Assembly (NCBI RefSeq): GCF_014077505.1
Contig: NZ_JACGWA010000001.1
Location: forward strand, 930,001-994,000
Source of the DNA: Colwellia sp. BRX10-3
Lineage (GTDB): Bacteria > Pseudomonadota > Gammaproteobacteria > Enterobacterales > Alteromonadaceae
Length of the DNA: 64,000 nucleotides
Direction of reading: 5' to 3'
Within the stretch, counting starts at the first letter, position 1; each line of letters opens with the position of its first letter. This document shows positions 42,469-51,402 of this stretch, piece by piece. A program made the translations under genes and the position numbers. The notes beneath the pieces were generated by a model. That model was not told the origin of the DNA, ran no database searches, and saw only the letters and a list, made by a program, of their open reading frames with translations.

Positions 42469-43395
42469 TTATTTAACCGGCTCTAACCAACCCCATTTGT
42501 CTTCAGTTGTACCATCAAAAATGCCGAAAAAGGCTTCTTGAAGTGCTTTAGTGATGGGTCCACGTGTACCTGAACCTACTTGAATGCCATCAACAGTTTT
42601 AACTGGCACAATTTCAGTTGCTGTTCCACACATGAAAAACTCATCGGCGAGGTACAAAGATTCGCGTGAAATAGTCTCTTCACGTACTTCATAGCCTAAT
42701 TCTTTTGCTAACACGAATACGGCATCACGAGTTAAACCTTGTAAAATAGAGGCGGCACTTGGCGGCGTAAATAAAACCCCTTTTTTGATCAAAAATAGGT
42801 TTTGACCTGCGCCTTCACTTACCATGTTATTTACATCTAAGGCGATACCTTCAGTATAACCATGACGAGCAGCTTCTGTAGAAATTAGCTGTGATGACAA
42901 GTAGTTACCACCCGCTTTAGCCGCTGTTGGCATAGTGTTTGGTGCTAAACGATTCCAGCTAGACACACCTACATCAACACCATGTTCAATAGCTTCAGCA
43001 CCTAGGTAAGCTTCCCAACTAAAAGCAGCAACCATTAAATCGGCTTTAGCATCAATCGGTGGACGAAGTCCCATACCTACATCGCCCAAGAATGCTAAAG
43101 GTCTAAGGTATGCAGATTTTAAATTATTTTTCACAACAGCGTCTTTACACGCTTGAACAACTTCTTCATGTGTAAAAGGAATATTCATGCGATAAATTTT
43201 TGCAGAATCGAATAATCTTGCAATGTGTTCTTCTAAACGGAAAATACACGTGCCTTTGTGTGTGTCATAAGCGCGGATACCTTCAAACACTGATGAACCG
43301 TAATGTAGCGCATGACTCATTACATGTACCGTAGCATTTTGCCACGGCATGAGTTCACCGTTAAACCAAATTAGTTCTGCGTTAACTTTTGCCAT
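42469..43395 (-). CDS. ilvE: Branched-chain amino acid aminotransferase
   Basis: A 308-residue PLP fold-type IV enzyme doing the final transamination to valine, leucine and isoleucine. The PLP lysine lies in PTAAKAGGNYLSSQL, then EGIALDVNNMVSEGAGQNLF and SRESLYLADEFFMCGTATEI. The C-terminal EDKWGWLEPV matches E. coli IlvE. It lies between ilvM and ilvD in operon order. Confidence 0.97.
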   Translation of the reverse strand: MAKVNAELIWFNGELMPWQNATVHVMSHALHYGSSVFEGIRAYDTHKGTCIFRLEEHIARLFDSAKIYRMNIPFTHEEVVQACKDAVVKNNLKSAYLRPLAFLGDVGMGLRPPIDAKADLMVAAFSWEAYLGAEAIEHGVDVGVSSWNRLAPNTMPTAAKAGGNYLSSQLISTEAARHGYTEGIALDVNNMVSEGAGQNLFLIKKGVLFTPPSAASILQGLTRDAVFVLAKELGYEVREETISRESLYLADEFFMCGTATEIVPVKTVDGIQVGSGTRGPITKALQEAFFGIFDGTTEDKWGWLEPVK

Positions 43396-43490
43396 TTTCT
43401 TTTCCTAAATTTTATTGCGTATCAATCAGTCAGCTTAAAAAATTAACTGATTAAGTTATATTACGTATTGTCATCGATTTTAACTCAGCA

Positions 43491-43748
43491 TTATGCGATG
43501 CATTGCTGTGATGCGCTATTGTCTACCTTGACTTCTTTGATGTCGATCAGTTTATTAATTTGATCGACCAAAAGTTCGATCGGACGTTCACTTCTGACCA
43601 TTAATTCAATGGTGCCTACGTTGGTACCCGTATTCACTTTTGCATTCATGCCACTGATTAAAAAACCACGATAGCGAGTTACTTGTAGAATTCGTTCAAG
43701 TACCACTTGCTTATCATCCGCTGTTATCATTAATTGATAGTTATTCAT
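43491..43748 (-). CDS. ilvM: Acetolactate synthase II small (regulatory) subunit
   Basis: 85 residues forming one ACT-type domain: YQLMITADDKQVVLERILQVTRYRGF then MNAKVNTGTNVGTIELMVRS. It pairs with IlvG. The ATG directly follows the ilvG stop codon (TAAATG), so translation is coupled. The length matches E. coli IlvM (87). Confidence 0.93.
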   Translation of the reverse strand: MNNYQLMITADDKQVVLERILQVTRYRGFLISGMNAKVNTGTNVGTIELMVRSERPIELLVDQINKLIDIKEVKVDNSASQQCIA

Positions 43749-45413
43749 TTAGGTACTCTCCATCATTTTATCGTTAGCGGTATTCGGTGGCACAAGTGGC
43801 CATACATTCTCTTGCGCATCAATTTTTACTTGCAACAAATATGGCCCGTCATGCTCTAGCATTTCTTCAATGGCGGCGCTCACTTCTGATTTTTTAGTGA
43901 TCATTTGAGCTTTAATATCGAAAGCATTCGCTAACATAATAAAATCAGGGTTATCAGCTAAATCCGTTTCGCTTAATCGGCCATTGAAAAATAGATCTTG
44001 CCATTGACGCACCATACCTAGCTTGGCGTTATCAATAAGCACTATTTTAACCGGTAATTGAAAACGCTTAATGGTTGAAAGCTCTTGCACATTCATCATA
44101 AAAGAACCATCACCCGAAACCGCAATAATACAGTCTGTCGGTCGACTAACTTGGGCGCCAACTGCTGCTGGTATACCAAAACCCATGGTGCCCATACCGG
44201 CACTGGTTAAAAAATTACTTGGGTCATCAAATACCATGTGTTGTGCAGCCCACATTTGGTGTTGTCCAACATCAGTAGTTACGCAACTATTTTCAGGCAT
44301 TTTATCGCTAATTTCTTTTAATACCGCAGGCGCAAAAATGGACTCACCGGGGTGGTTATAATCCCAAGCAAAATCTTCATTCATTTGCAGGCAAACTTTT
44401 TTCCAAGCTTCAATGGCTAATGGAATGGCTAATGCAGGTAAATTAACCTTTAAATCGCCCAATATTGACGCATCGACAATTCGTCGTTTATTTATTTCTG
44501 CGGTATCAATATCAAAATGAATAACTTTGGCATTAGGCGCAAATTCATTTAACTTGCCGGTAACTCGGTCATCAAAGCGCGCCCCTACTGCAATCAATAA
44601 ATCACATTCTTGTACCGCTATATTCGCCGCTTTAGTACCGTGCATGCCCAGCATACCTAGGTAATATTTATCTTCTGGATCAATCGCACCTAATCCTTTA
44701 AGGGTAGAAACACTTGGCAAACCGGTTATTTTGGCAAAATCGCGTAATTCATCGATGGCATTAGCCATACCAACACCGCCACCAACATATAAAATAGGTT
44801 GCTTGGCTTGATTTAATAATGCGATAGCACTACCAACATTCGCTGGTGGCAATTTCACTTTGTTTTGTAAGTTAACTAACTCATCTAAACAGCCATTAAC
44901 TTCGGTGATCTGAATATCTTTAGGAATATCGACTAATACCGGTCCTTGCCTACCTTCTAAGGCAATGGCAAATGCTTGGTGCAGCACGCTGGCTAAATCG
45001 TTAATATCGGTGACTTGAAAAGAGTGCTTAGTACAGGCAAGAGATAAACCAAAAATATCAATTTCCTGAAATGCATCAGAACCCATGGCAGCAGTGGCAA
45101 CTTGTCCTGTAATAGCAACAACGGGAATTGAATCGGCTAAGGCATCAGCAAGGCCTGTGATTAAATTAGTCGCTCCTGGCCCCGATGTGGCAAAGCAAAC
45201 ACCTACTTTACCGGATGCTCTGGCATAACCTACGGCTGAAAATGCGGCTCCTTGCTCATGTCGACACAAAAAGTGTTCTACATCACTGTCATACAGCGCG
45301 TCGTAGATAGGCATTATTGCGCCACCTGGGTAGCCAAAAACATGAGCAACGCCATGCTGCTCTAGCACGTTAAATAATAAGCTTGCGCCGGTCAATTTCT
45401 TTTCAGTTGTCAT
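43749..45413 (-). CDS. ilvG: Acetolactate synthase II large subunit
   Basis: A 554-residue ThDP enzyme condensing pyruvate with pyruvate or 2-oxobutyrate. Signatures: [18 protein letters not shown], catalytic Glu in [22 protein letters not shown]/ThDP region [14 protein letters not shown], and ThDP/Mg motif [20 protein letters not shown]. The gene is intact, unlike the frameshifted ilvG of E. coli K-12. It is the first structural gene after the leader and attenuator. Confidence 0.97.
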   Translation of the reverse strand: MTTEKKLTGASLLFNVLEQHGVAHVFGYPGGAIMPIYDALYDSDVEHFLCRHEQGAAFSAVGYARASGKVGVCFATSGPGATNLITGLADALADSIPVVAITGQVATAAMGSDAFQEIDIFGLSLACTKHSFQVTDINDLASVLHQAFAIALEGRQGPVLVDIPKDIQITEVNGCLDELVNLQNKVKLPPANVGSAIALLNQAKQPILYVGGGVGMANAIDELRDFAKITGLPSVSTLKGLGAIDPEDKYYLGMLGMHGTKAANIAVQECDLLIAVGARFDDRVTGKLNEFAPNAKVIHFDIDTAEINKRRIVDASILGDLKVNLPALAIPLAIEAWKKVCLQMNEDFAWDYNHPGESIFAPAVLKEISDKMPENSCVTTDVGQHQMWAAQHMVFDDPSNFLTSAGMGTMGFGIPAAVGAQVSRPTDCIIAVSGDGSFMMNVQELSTIKRFQLPVKIVLIDNAKLGMVRQWQDLFFNGRLSETDLADNPDFIMLANAFDIKAQMITKKSEVSAAIEEMLEHDGPYLLQVKIDAQENVWPLVPPNTANDKMMEST

Positions 45414-45558
45414 GTGTTTATTTTACTTTTTAATCACTTTTTATTCATTAGCTATTCATTTATATGAAAAAGCGTAATTGTTTTAGTGATTTATAAGTAT
45501 TCTCCCAAAGGTAAATAATGCTAATGCGTTTTACGCTGCTTAAATAGTTCATATAACG

Positions 45559-45594
45559 ACAAACCCCCCGGTCCTTGCGGAGCGGGGGGTTTGT
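45559..45594 (-). promoter_or_regulatory. ilv attenuator (terminator hairpin of the leader)
   Basis: On the minus strand: AACCCCCCGCTCC, loop GCAA, then GGACCGGGGGGTT, a long GC stem with one mismatch. It closely resembles the E. coli ilvGMEDA attenuator (CCCCCGCACC...GGTCCGGGGG). It lies between the leader peptide and ilvG. When charged Ile, Val and Leu tRNAs are plentiful the leader is translated fast and this hairpin ends transcription. The T tract after it on the minus strand is short and broken (TTTGTCGTT). Confidence 0.85.
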
Positions 45595-45619
45595 TGTTGT
45601 TTTAATTTTTTACTTTTCT

Positions 45620-45700
45620 TTAGCTCAACAAATACCCCCGCGACGATTTAAGAATCACCACGATGAGGACGTTAATAATCATTGAGTTATAATTTTGCAT
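45620..45700 (-). CDS. ilvL: ilv operon leader peptide
   Basis: A 26-residue ORF reading MQNYNSMIINVLIVVILK and ending RGYLLS, dense in Ile, Val and Leu codons, with the attenuator hairpin 26 bp downstream. This is the classic attenuation layout. The ribosome site before ATG 45700 is weak; a second in-frame ATG at 45682 would give a 20-residue peptide with the same control codons. Confidence 0.88.
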   Translation of the reverse strand: MQNYNSMIINVLIVVILKSSRGYLLS

Positions 45701-45723
45701 GTTTATCTATATTTTCTGTAAGT

Positions 45724-45751
45724 ATATTAATTCGAGTACTAAGAATTTCAA
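45724..45751 (-). promoter_or_regulatory. Likely sigma-70 promoter of the ilv operon
   Basis: Minus strand: TTGAAA (45751-45746), 16 bases, TAATAT (45729-45724). It is 24 bp upstream of the ilvL start. The assignment is by consensus only. Confidence 0.6.
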
Positions 45752-45942
45752 GCCTATTTAAATTAGTACCATAGCTCTAATAACAAGCGCAAGTGTTTTT
45801 ATTAGTGTTTTTTTTGTAAAAACATTTTTCTTAGTTATAACCAGCACTTTGGCTTTAAAATTTAGTCTGTTTATTTTTCGCGCAATAAGCATTACTTAAC
45901 TACACTAGTCTATAGTAATAAAGAAAATAAAAATGGATTTTT

Positions 45943-46605
45943 ATGACCTTAGCCTGTGTTTTCAGTCGTGCTCGTGTCGGGCTCGAATCCCCCTTAGTTA
46001 CGGTAGAAGTACATTTAGCCAATGGACTACCCGCATTTAACATTGTTGGTTTACCTGAAACATCGGTTCGAGAAGCAAAAGATCGGGTTCGTAGTGCCAT
46101 TCTCAATTGCGGATATGAATTCCCCGCTAAACGTATCACAGTAAACTTAGCCCCTGCAGATTTACCAAAAGAGGGAGGACGCTTCGATCTGCCTATTGCC
46201 TTAGGTATTCTTGCCGCTGCTGCACAGCTTCCTGAAGCAGACTTAAAGCAATATGAATTTGCTGGTGAGTTGGCGTTGTCTGGCGAACTAAGGGCTATTA
46301 TTGGTGAAATACCCATGGCAATGGCTTGCAAAGAAAGTGGCCGAACACTAGTAATACCAACGGCAAACGCAGAACAAGCCAGCTGGGTACAACAAGTAAA
46401 AATATTAAGTCTGTCACATTTAAATCAACTATTTCCTCATTTTTTAAAACAACAAAGCTTGCCACTTGTTGAAACAAGTACCATACAAGAATATAAAACC
46501 AAAATTGTGCATGACATTGCCGATGTTGTCGGTCAGCCGTTAGCCAAGCGAGCGCTAGAAATTGCCGCCAGTGGTGGTCATAATTTACTTATTTACATGC
46601 CTTAA
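45943..46605 (+). pseudogene. comM: comM 5' part (Lon-like domain), split by the island
   Basis: The first 216 codons (to 46590) are true comM/YifB: VTVEVHLANGLPAFNIVGLP, NLAPADLPKEGGRFDLPIA, then DVVGQPLAKRALEIAASGGHNLL. At that point, just before the Walker A motif, the gene runs into island DNA and ends five codons later (IYMP, stop 46605). ComM is a hexameric AAA+ helicase promoting branch migration during natural transformation. The fragment keeps only the N-terminal Lon-protease-like fold and has no ATPase site. The missing part starts at 56,195. It is divergent from ilvL, as yifB is in E. coli. Confidence 0.95.
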
Positions 46606-46614
46606 TAGACCCAT
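46575..46614. other. attL: left island junction
   Basis: The comM half-site TGGTC(46575)...TTTA, core CTT 46588-46590, then the island arm ending in AATAGACCCAT. In rebuilt comM the core is flanked by TGGTC and GACCA, a small dyad expected of attB. In the rebuilt circular island the arms pair as inverted repeats 22 bases either side of CTT, with 15 of 22 positions matching, expected of attP. Confidence 0.8.
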
Positions 46615-46668
46615 TTAGTTTTAAATCTAAACAAGTAAGAATATAACTCTAAAAATTAACATAAGTTA

Positions 46669-46854
46669 TTATTTAATATTGTTTTTTTTAACAAACTCAA
46701 TAATTGACTTCAAGTCACCAAAAGTATCTAAAAGCATCTTCATGGCATGTTTACTGACTTGCTCGTCTTCATCTCTAGCAAGGATACACCACGTTTGCAT
46801 TAAGGTTATAGGGGGGGTTAACTGCTGTTTTTTAGTGTTAGGTCTATTGCTCAT
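46669..46854 (-). CDS. Small hypothetical protein
   Basis: 61 residues, soluble and probably helical (MQTWCILARDEDEQVSKHAM). ATG 46854 has GGAATTATT before it. The C7 run in codons 13-15 makes the reading frame sensitive to slippage. It is the first gene inside the left end of the island. No family recognised. Confidence 0.5.
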   Translation of the reverse strand: MSNRPNTKKQQLTPPITLMQTWCILARDEDEQVSKHAMKMLLDTFGDLKSIIEFVKKNNIK

Positions 46855-46951
46855 AATAATTCCATTTATTGAGACTCCATATATAAAAAGTAGTAAACAA
46901 TTCTTGTTTCTGCAATAGTGTTTTCTCTATAAAGTCCTCTAGGAATGAACA

Positions 46952-47656
46952 TTGAAGTTATTCTATTTTCTTGTATTACTATCATCTTTATTAATTAACT
47001 TAGCTGATGCGCACAGTGTCCCTAGTTCATGGACTAAGACCAAGCAGACCGCTAGGGATAAAGTCTACTTCGACCACTCAGTAACTAAGTATTGTAGTTG
47101 CCCTTACGAGCCTAAAGGTACTAGTGGTGGTGTTGTCGATACGGAATCCTGTGGGTATGAAGGCTCTGGAGCAAAGTATAAGAATGCTATTAACGTCCTC
47201 GATTGGGAACACGTAGTGCCTGCTTCATTAACGCCAGCTAGACAAATGGACTGTTGGGTTAATGGTAATCGTAGTCAATGCGAAAGAACCTCACAAGATG
47301 CCAAGAATATCATCTTTGATTTACATAACCTTGTACCAGCAGTAGGACAAGCTAACCGTATCAGGTCAGACTCTCGTTATGGGATTATCCAAGGTGAAGA
47401 AAGGAAGTTAGGCTCATGTGACTTTGAATGGACTAAGGAGCTTGTAGAGCCTTCTGATGCTATTAGGGGCGACTTAGCAAGGGTTTGGCTATATATGAAT
47501 TATAAGCATAATGTGGTTGTTTCTGAGAACGAGTTTTTGATGTTCCTTAAGTGGTCTCGTATAGATCCACCTAGTGAATGGGAGTTCATTAGGAATACTA
47601 GGATTAAAGAGATCCAAGGGAACTCTAATGTGTTCGTGGATATGTTTATTGATTAA
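46952..47656 (+). CDS. Secreted endonuclease I (EndA/Dns/Vvn family)
   Basis: A 234-residue exported nuclease that cuts DNA (and usually RNA) without sequence preference. The start is TTG with AGGAA six bases upstream; no ATG or GTG start fits. The signal peptide ends LADA-HS (cleavage about residue 20). The beta-beta-alpha metal site is complete: DWEHVVPAS (Glu86, His87) and DLHNLVPAVGQANRIRSDSR (Asn126). Six or more cysteines (CSCP, ESCGY, DCW, QCE, SCDF) suit disulfides in the periplasm or outside. Related DNases on mobile elements (IdeA of SXT, Dns of Campylobacter elements) block natural transformation. Confidence 0.93.
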   Translation: MKLFYFLVLLSSLLINLADAHSVPSSWTKTKQTARDKVYFDHSVTKYCSCPYEPKGTSGGVVDTESCGYEGSGAKYKNAINVLDWEHVVPASLTPARQMDCWVNGNRSQCERTSQDAKNIIFDLHNLVPAVGQANRIRSDSRYGIIQGEERKLGSCDFEWTKELVEPSDAIRGDLARVWLYMNYKHNVVVSENEFLMFLKWSRIDPPSEWEFIRNTRIKEIQGNSNVFVDMFID

Positions 47657-47734
47657 ATCCATTTATGAACATAGTCGTTATTAGAATGGTTTTTAACATG
47701 AAGTATGGCTGGTAGTGAGTGTAAAACTTAACAA

Positions 47735-48346
47735 TCAAGTATCGACGATATATGGTCTAAAACTTGATATAGCCTCCTTTTCAATTAAACAACGAACACA
47801 ATGTGCTAGAAATCCATAGATACTTAATAAATCTGTAATAGTTGATTGAACCATTTGTGGGTCAGTAGGAGTAATTAAAGTATGTATATTCTCGACCTCT
47901 GCATCCATACGAATTAACTCCGCATCAAAATCGATAGGATACTTTTTTAATTCTGTATGTATATGAGATACCTCAAATGGGAGGTTTTTAATATTATTAG
48001 TGATATGACGATTAATAAAGCTGTTCAGTCTGAGTTCGTTATGTTGGTCAGCTACAGACATACCTAAATAATGTCCCAATTCATTACTAAGACTATCAAT
48101 CGATAATTGGACGCTATTAAGCTTATCTTTATGAAATTCAAATATTTTCTCTCTAGCCTTAAATTCATTGTTTTTGTCTAATTCTTTTATTTTCAAACCT
48201 AATCGAAGTTTACTCTGATGAAAAACGAGTATGCCTGTAATAGAAGCAGGTCCAAGAATTTTTACTGCATCACCTATTACATCTAAAGTAAGTTTATATA
48301 ATTCTATATCCATAAGAGTGTTGTCTTTATCCTGAGGTTTAGGCAT
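47735..48346 (-). CDS. Hypothetical protein, one N-terminal membrane or re-entrant segment
   Basis: 203 residues. A mildly hydrophobic stretch (AVKILGPASITGILVF, about 27-42) is followed by a charged, probably coiled-coil region (KIKELDKNNEFKAREKIFEFHKDKL) and a helical C-terminal half with LLSIYGFLAHCVRCLIE. ATG 48313 (residue 12) is an alternative start; neither has a strong ribosome site. No family recognised. Confidence 0.6.
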   Translation of the reverse strand: MPKPQDKDNTLMDIELYKLTLDVIGDAVKILGPASITGILVFHQSKLRLGLKIKELDKNNEFKAREKIFEFHKDKLNSVQLSIDSLSNELGHYLGMSVADQHNELRLNSFINRHITNNIKNLPFEVSHIHTELKKYPIDFDAELIRMDAEVENIHTLITPTDPQMVQSTITDLLSIYGFLAHCVRCLIEKEAISSFRPYIVDT

Positions 48347-48409
48347 TTCATCGATTAAAAAGTAATATTGGGAGGTAATTAAAAGCTAGCAGTGCTTGCG
48401 TTTCTTTAA

Positions 48410-48829
48410 TTAGTTATTACTTTCACATTCAGTTAGAGGGTACATATCCATTAAATATATGGGATATACAGAAACTATAGATTGACTTGATAGGCTGCTC
48501 TCACTAGCAATTTTCAATTTTGACCAAGAGATGAAAAGTTCTAATTCATCTGTTGCGGACTTTGCAGCATTTGTAAGGCAATAATAAAAAACAGGTTTAT
48601 CAATGTGAGTTTTCTTTGCCATTTCTAAGGCGACATAATTACCATAATACATATGGGTGAAATCTATTACCGCACCTATATGTGCTTCTTTTCCATTACT
48701 ATGATTATCATAGCGACTTATCAAGTGTTCTAGGCTACTTCCATATGCTGTAACCCCTTCCCACTTACCCTTAGCAAATACAGGGGCAACGGTGAATGCA
48801 ATTAAAAGCATGAGTAATAAATTTTTCAT
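48410..48829 (-). CDS. Small exported protein, unknown
   Basis: 139 residues with a clear signal peptide (MKNLLLMLLIAFTVAPVFA, cleavage before KGKW). The mature part is about 120 residues with two cysteines (YYCLTN and TECESN) that could pair in the periplasm. No family recognised. It is on the same strand as the preceding hypothetical, 63 bp away. Confidence 0.65.
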   Translation of the reverse strand: MKNLLLMLLIAFTVAPVFAKGKWEGVTAYGSSLEHLISRYDNHSNGKEAHIGAVIDFTHMYYGNYVALEMAKKTHIDKPVFYYCLTNAAKSATDELELFISWSKLKIASESSLSSQSIVSVYPIYLMDMYPLTECESNN

Positions 48830-49028
48830 AGCTATCCTTAGATCAACAATAGAGATTTACTCATAATATTCCACAATTTAGAAAAATAAGAAAGCACAAA
48901 CTATGTTTCTATATGACTAATGAAAAAACCTTAGTTAAAACACTCTTAGACTGGTATAACACATTGAATTAAATAAATTTAGACCTTAAAATAAATATCA
49001 AGTTGAATTAAGTAACAACTGAGGAACC

Positions 49029-49271
49029 ATGTTTAACTACCTATTACCATTAATAACTTTATCGATAATATTCTACACAGGAGCGCACATTCAAAACATT
49101 AACAAAAAGCATTGTTCCGTCTACCTATTCTTAAGCATATTTGGCTTAGGTGTAAATGCAAAATTCGTAGTGAGTGAATTTGGATTTATAGGACTGTGGA
49201 TCTTTTGGTTTTTAATTTTTGGTGTTGCTTATATACTTTCATATAAGAATATCTTTAAATTCGACAACTAA
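49029..49271 (+). CDS. Small two/three-helix membrane protein
   Basis: 80 residues, almost all hydrophobic: helices at about 2-20, 33-50 and 56-74 (LWIFWFLIFGVAYILSY). GAGGAACC is ideally placed before the ATG, supporting real translation. Function unknown. Confidence 0.6.
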   Translation: MFNYLLPLITLSIIFYTGAHIQNINKKHCSVYLFLSIFGLGVNAKFVVSEFGFIGLWIFWFLIFGVAYILSYKNIFKFDN

Positions 49272-49339
49272 AATCAGATTTATAATGAGCTAATAGCTAT
49301 TCAAGATTCACAATCCCTAATTAATATAGCTTCAAAATC

Positions 49340-49885
49340 TTACTTGTTACGGTCAAGCATCAGTTCCTGAGTTACAGTAAGAATAGGAGACTCTGTAGTT
49401 GAAGGTGGTTTGGGTGTACCTTTTATATCTCCTCTACTTATCAAATTAAGAACAATATATTCCACAAGGATTGTATAGCGGATATTTCCTGCGGGTGAAT
49501 TGACTAACTTGACTACCTCCATATAGCACTTTTTTATGTCTTTAGGATCAGAAACCCCATGATATCGACATTGCTCTCCAAAGTTGTAATAGTTATCATT
49601 AATGAACTCCTCAGAGACTTCTTTACTATTTGACCAAACATATGGTTCATCAATGGGATCAAAAAGAGCTTTTTTAAAACCTAGTTGAATTCGAATATAT
49701 GCTTCCACTACATTACGGAAAGAACAGTAAAACTCTCTAGTTAGCTTGGCAACATCGAAAGCATCAACTCTCTCAATGTAACAATTAAGTTCTTGCTTGG
49801 TGAGTTTGTACTTTTGTATTAAGTGAGCTTGATCTGACTCACTTACTGGTTGTTTAGGTGCCCAACCTTTGAAAAAACTAAACAT
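49340..49885 (-). CDS. Hypothetical soluble protein
   Basis: 181 residues, mostly helical and charged, beginning MFSFFKGWAPKQPVSESDQA. Contains CYIERVDAFDVAKLTREFYCSF and a Pro/Thr-rich tail (KPPSTTESPI). AAAGAG precedes the ATG. It is 13 bp downstream of the exported protein at 49,899-50,435 on the same strand, so the two are probably an operon. No family recognised. Confidence 0.6.
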   Translation of the reverse strand: MFSFFKGWAPKQPVSESDQAHLIQKYKLTKQELNCYIERVDAFDVAKLTREFYCSFRNVVEAYIRIQLGFKKALFDPIDEPYVWSNSKEVSEEFINDNYYNFGEQCRYHGVSDPKDIKKCYMEVVKLVNSPAGNIRYTILVEYIVLNLISRGDIKGTPKPPSTTESPILTVTQELMLDRNK

Positions 49886-49898
49886 AAATATTTACTCT

Positions 49899-50435
49899 TT
49901 ATTTACAAGTTTTAATAAACAAGTCATTTAATGATTTTATTTCTATTTTGATAATTAACCCATCTTTACCACTTCGATATCTCATTAATTTATATTTACC
50001 CGACAACATATTATCGAGGACATTTTCACCAAAATAATTATTGGGTAGTACATGAAGCCAATAACTTTCTCTTTTTAGTTCTTGCTCGAATGCCTTATCA
50101 TCATCAAATCTAAACGTTAGAGTAATAGGTTCATCAGTATGGTAACCATCAGTATTTTTCAATGCGAAATTACCTCCTTTGTTATCACTAGAGCATATAA
50201 CGACTGGCGTAAATCTTGCGGGCGCCCCTTCAGGTGATAAACTGGCTGAAAACTTTCCTGTTAACTCATCTACACTCCTAGAATCATACCAACCGTATTT
50301 ATGATATTTTGATTCCATATCACCTTCTATAGCTTGAAGTTTTGCTACTAGTGTAGGAGAAAGAGCAGTTCCTTTAACAAAAGTTGGATATGAGATAAAT
50401 AAAGAAAATAATATTAGTGTGACTAAAGCTTTCAT
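49899..50435 (-). CDS. Exported protein, unknown
   Basis: 178 residues with a signal peptide (MKALVTLILFSLFISYPTFVKG). The mature part has an internal VDELTGKFSASLSPEG, a Cys in VVICSSDNKGG and a C-terminal Cys (IKTCK). This pattern suggests a small periplasmic disulfide-bonded domain. GGGA precedes the ATG. It is upstream of, and probably co-transcribed with, the 49,340 gene. No family recognised. Confidence 0.65.
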   Translation of the reverse strand: MKALVTLILFSLFISYPTFVKGTALSPTLVAKLQAIEGDMESKYHKYGWYDSRSVDELTGKFSASLSPEGAPARFTPVVICSSDNKGGNFALKNTDGYHTDEPITLTFRFDDDKAFEQELKRESYWLHVLPNNYFGENVLDNMLSGKYKLMRYRSGKDGLIIKIEIKSLNDLFIKTCK

Positions 50436-50823
50436 TTTATTGTCCCATTTTTAAACCTGTATATTTCACTTTAATAGTAATTGCTTTGCCCATGAATTAC
50501 TCACCGTATTTGGGAGGGACTAAAGCTATTATTGTTGTCGAAAGCTAACCAGCGAATTAGTATTAACTAAATGAATTATATGTATTTACCATTATTTATT
50601 CAAGTTTGTAAAAGTAAAAAACAATAGGATAAAGCAATATTATGCAGATGATACATACCTAAATATTTGGAGAAAATTTAAAGACAATAACGAAATATAG
50701 CCCTTACTTAATATACCCATGAGGTATACCCTGCTGACCTCAGTCAAATCATATAAAAACATGTACCTATCAGGGTTGATTTTTAAATGTATACACACTA
50801 AAATCACCACCTCTTAGAACTAG
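50436..50823. other. Non-coding region upstream of the resolvase gene
   Basis: Divergent promoters for the exported-protein pair (minus) and the resolvase (plus) should lie here. Short inverted repeat TGAGGT (50720) / ACCTCA (50737) and GTAC-rich motifs (GTATACC, GTACC, GTATACAC, GGTACACC over the resolvase start) could be recombinase or repressor sites. No gene longer than 18 codons is supported. Confidence 0.45.
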
Positions 50824-51402
50824 ATGGGTACACCTATGGCTTCAGTAGCCTACATTAGAGTATCAACGGTAGACCAGAACACTACACGACAATTAACAGA
50901 CACTGGAATCACTTTCGATAAGGTATTCACTGATAAGTGCAGCGGTAGTACAATTCAGCGACCAGCCCTAGAACAAATGAAAGAGTATGTGCGTGAAGGT
51001 GATGTAATTCATGTTCATAGTATTGACCGTCTGGCTAGAAACCTTGACGACCTTTCTAAATTAGTCAATGACTGGAATAGTGCTGGCGTTACTGTCTTTT
51101 TCCATAAAGAGTCCCTTACTTTTGACTCAGGTGACACCAACCCTATGTCTAAACTCATGCTCCAAATGCTAGGTGCTGTTGCCCAGTTTGAGCTATCCAT
51201 GATCCAAGAGCGTCGCAGGGAGGGGATTGCTAAAGCTAAAGTTGCAGGTAAGTACACTGGTGGGAAAGCTAACCTAAAAAAACATAAACAAATACGTCAA
51301 TTACGCGCTGAGGGTAACTCACTTCGTAAAGTGGCTTCATTAGTTGGAGTATCACTATCTACCGTGCAACGTGTATTGGCTATATCAGAGGAAAATAAGT
51401 GA
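50824..51402 (+). CDS. Small serine recombinase (resolvase/invertase family)
   Basis: 192 residues. The catalytic domain has Ser14 in YIRVSTVDQN, then SGSTIQRPALEQM and HSIDRLARNLDDLSKLV. The long helix (FELSMIQERRREGIAKAK) joins a C-terminal helix-turn-helix (GNSLRKVASLVGVSLSTVQRVL, 167-188). This is the Hin/Tn3-resolvase type, which cuts at short palindromes and performs inversion or resolution; it is not the integrase of the island. ATG 50836 is an alternative start. Its last codons overlap the start of the ParB-like gene (GTGA). Confidence 0.9.
   Translation: MGTPMASVAYIRVSTVDQNTTRQLTDTGITFDKVFTDKCSGSTIQRPALEQMKEYVREGDVIHVHSIDRLARNLDDLSKLVNDWNSAGVTVFFHKESLTFDSGDTNPMSKLMLQMLGAVAQFELSMIQERRREGIAKAKVAGKYTGGKANLKKHKQIRQLRAEGNSLRKVASLVGVSLSTVQRVLAISEENK

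Noticed and set aside
46679-46918. 79-codon plus-strand ORF at the left end of the island
   Set aside because: It is antisense to the 61-codon minus-strand ORF, which has a better ribosome site and a more protein-like composition.
50437-50493. 18-codon ORF directly upstream of the exported protein gene
   Set aside because: It has GGTGAG before its ATG and ends one base before the next start, so it might be a leader peptide, but it is too short to support from sequence alone.
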